Below are positions 13,797 through 14,496 of a DNA stretch of 14,496 nucleotides, piece by piece. The stretch spans positions 1 to 14,496 of the forward strand of contig JAYVOP010000324.1 in the NCBI GenBank assembly GCA_043757865.1. Reading direction: 5' to 3'. A program made the translations under genes and the position numbers. How positions within the stretch are numbered: the stretch's first letter is position 1; the number at the start of each line of letters is the position of its first letter. The notes beneath the pieces were generated by a model that searched no databases, was not told the DNA's origin, and worked only from the letters and a program-made list of their open reading frames with translations. This stretch comes from JAGNEJ01 sp043757865 (GTDB lineage Bacteria; Verrucomicrobiota; Verrucomicrobiia; Verrucomicrobiales; V1-33).

Positions 13797-14268
13797 TTAT
13801 TTCTCCTGAGGACTCAGGAGTGAGCGCTTGGTCATTTGCTGGTGGGCTCGCGTCCGGGTTCCAACGGCTAGGGCTCCGAGTAGGAGCAGGGCCGTGAGTA
13901 GGTCGGAGAGTTCCCGAGAGGCGCTACTGATGCTGGGGATGCGGCTGAGTCCATTGATTAGCACGGCTAGCGCTAACCAGCTCAGACGAGTGCCGTGGAC
14001 GCTGCCGGAACCGCCGAAAATGCTGGTGCCACCAAGCACCGCGGCAGTGATGGCCAACAGCTCGCAGCCGATGCCAGCGTTCGCCCGCGCCTCCCCCTAG
14101 CCGAGCTAACAGGCCGACCTTGAGGTTAAATCGACAGAGATTTTCCACGTTGCTAGCGGTCAGAAAATTTTTTCCCAGCATTTGAAAAAGCAAGATTTCC
14201 CCTAAGATGATGAGGAGAAGCACAGTTTCGTGTGGGAGGAGCTTAAGGAAACGCGGAGCAGACGGCAT
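13797..14268 (-). pseudogene. Ribose-type ABC permease with internal deletion and frameshift
   Basis: Two pieces of an RbsC/BPD_transp_2 permease are visible. The N-terminal piece starts at ATG 14266-14268 (after GGAG) and includes LKLLPHETVLLLIILGEILL and FLTASNVENLCRFNLKVGLL. The C-terminal piece, in another frame, has ANAGIGCELLAITAAVLGG then TSIFGGSGSVHGT, a hallmark of the family, and a last hydrophobic segment. Removing one G from the five-base run (plus-strand C at 14093-14097) joins them as GLLARLGEARANAGIG, about 156 residues. Family members are about 310-330, so the middle membrane helices (including the GGIDLSVG region) are lost. It cannot form a working permease and no ATPase or binding-protein partner is in view. 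Confidence 0.82.
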
Positions 14269-14315
14269 GGGTGCTCCATGGGGCCAGGGACGGGGCGCGG
14301 CAAGGTGGAAAATGC

Positions 14316-14496
14316 TTAATCCACCGAGCGCCATTGCATCCACGCAGCGGCTAGGCCGCAGCCCAGGCAGGTGCTCCAGAGTGCTGCGGGATGCCAGCCA
14401 TAAAGCGCGAATCCTAACGTGGGGCCGAGCAGATTCCCCAGCGCCCAGGCGAGGCTCAGCGCGCCCAGGTAGCGGCCCCGCATCCGCTCGGGGGCC
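14316..14496 (-). CDS. C-terminus of an MFS transporter (partial)
   Basis: The frame is open from the right window edge to TAA at 14316-14318. The visible 59 residues begin APERMRGRYLGALSLAWALG and continue NLLGPTLGFALYGWHPAAL and LWSTCLGCGLAAAW. The APERMRGRY loop followed by a Gly-rich helix is typical of the junction between late transmembrane helices in drug/H+ antiporter-type major facilitator proteins. Two membrane segments are visible. The N-terminal majority lies outside the window. It is 47 bp upstream of the permease remnant on the same strand. Substrate unknown. Confidence 0.72.
   Translation of the reverse strand, partial: APERMRGRYLGALSLAWALGNLLGPTLGFALYGWHPAALWSTCLGCGLAAAWMQWRSVD

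Overview
The window looks like chromosomal DNA from a Gram-negative bacterium, most likely of the Verrucomicrobiota/PVC group. This rests on overall gene style: a REP-associated transposase of the long type common there, paired GspE/PilB ATPases, secreted Lys/Pro-rich hypothetical proteins, and mostly Shine-Dalgarno-poor starts. No ribosomal or other phylogenetic marker is present, so the assignment is tentative. No rRNA, convincing tRNA or CRISPR array is seen.

Left part (1-2176): a REP-associated tyrosine transposase (RAYT, Y1/HUH family) at 302-1393. Its 5' end and leader have been tandemly duplicated, leaving a 25-codon decoy start just upstream. The following 780 bp hold no clearly identified gene. 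They contain one REPIN-like element (two inverted REPs, each with a GGAG tetranucleotide and a 9-3-9 hairpin), a further hairpin of the same geometry, inverted GGTAACG boxes, and one weak open frame that the REPIN runs through.

Centre-left (2177-7268): type IV pilus / type II secretion inner-membrane machinery. Two complete GspE/PilB-type ATPases lie in tandem on the minus strand (3895-5565, then 2177-3838). A PilC/GspF platform protein (5922-7268) is divergent from them across a 356-bp intergenic region.

Centre (7265-9053): a minus-strand pair consisting of a membrane-anchored hypothetical protein, then a beta-hydroxyacid dehydrogenase one base downstream. The dehydrogenase overlaps the pilC stop tail to tail.

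Right (9175-13133): a compact plus-strand operon of a phytoene-desaturase-like FAD oxidoreductase, a rhodanese-YceI fusion without the rhodanese cysteine, a DegT/DnrJ/EryC1-type PLP aminotransferase, and an unrecognised protein broken by two frameshifts. The flavoprotein and the YceI domain suggest isoprenoid chemistry or carriage, but this is inference.

Right edge (13142-14496, minus strand): a secreted Lys/Pro/Asp-repeat protein, a ribose-type ABC permease pseudogene that has lost its middle half, and the C-terminus of an MFS transporter. Three frameshifts in this end (two in the unknown gene, one in the permease) can each be repaired by removing one G from a G4/G5 run, which points to homopolymer sequence error or phase-variable decay.
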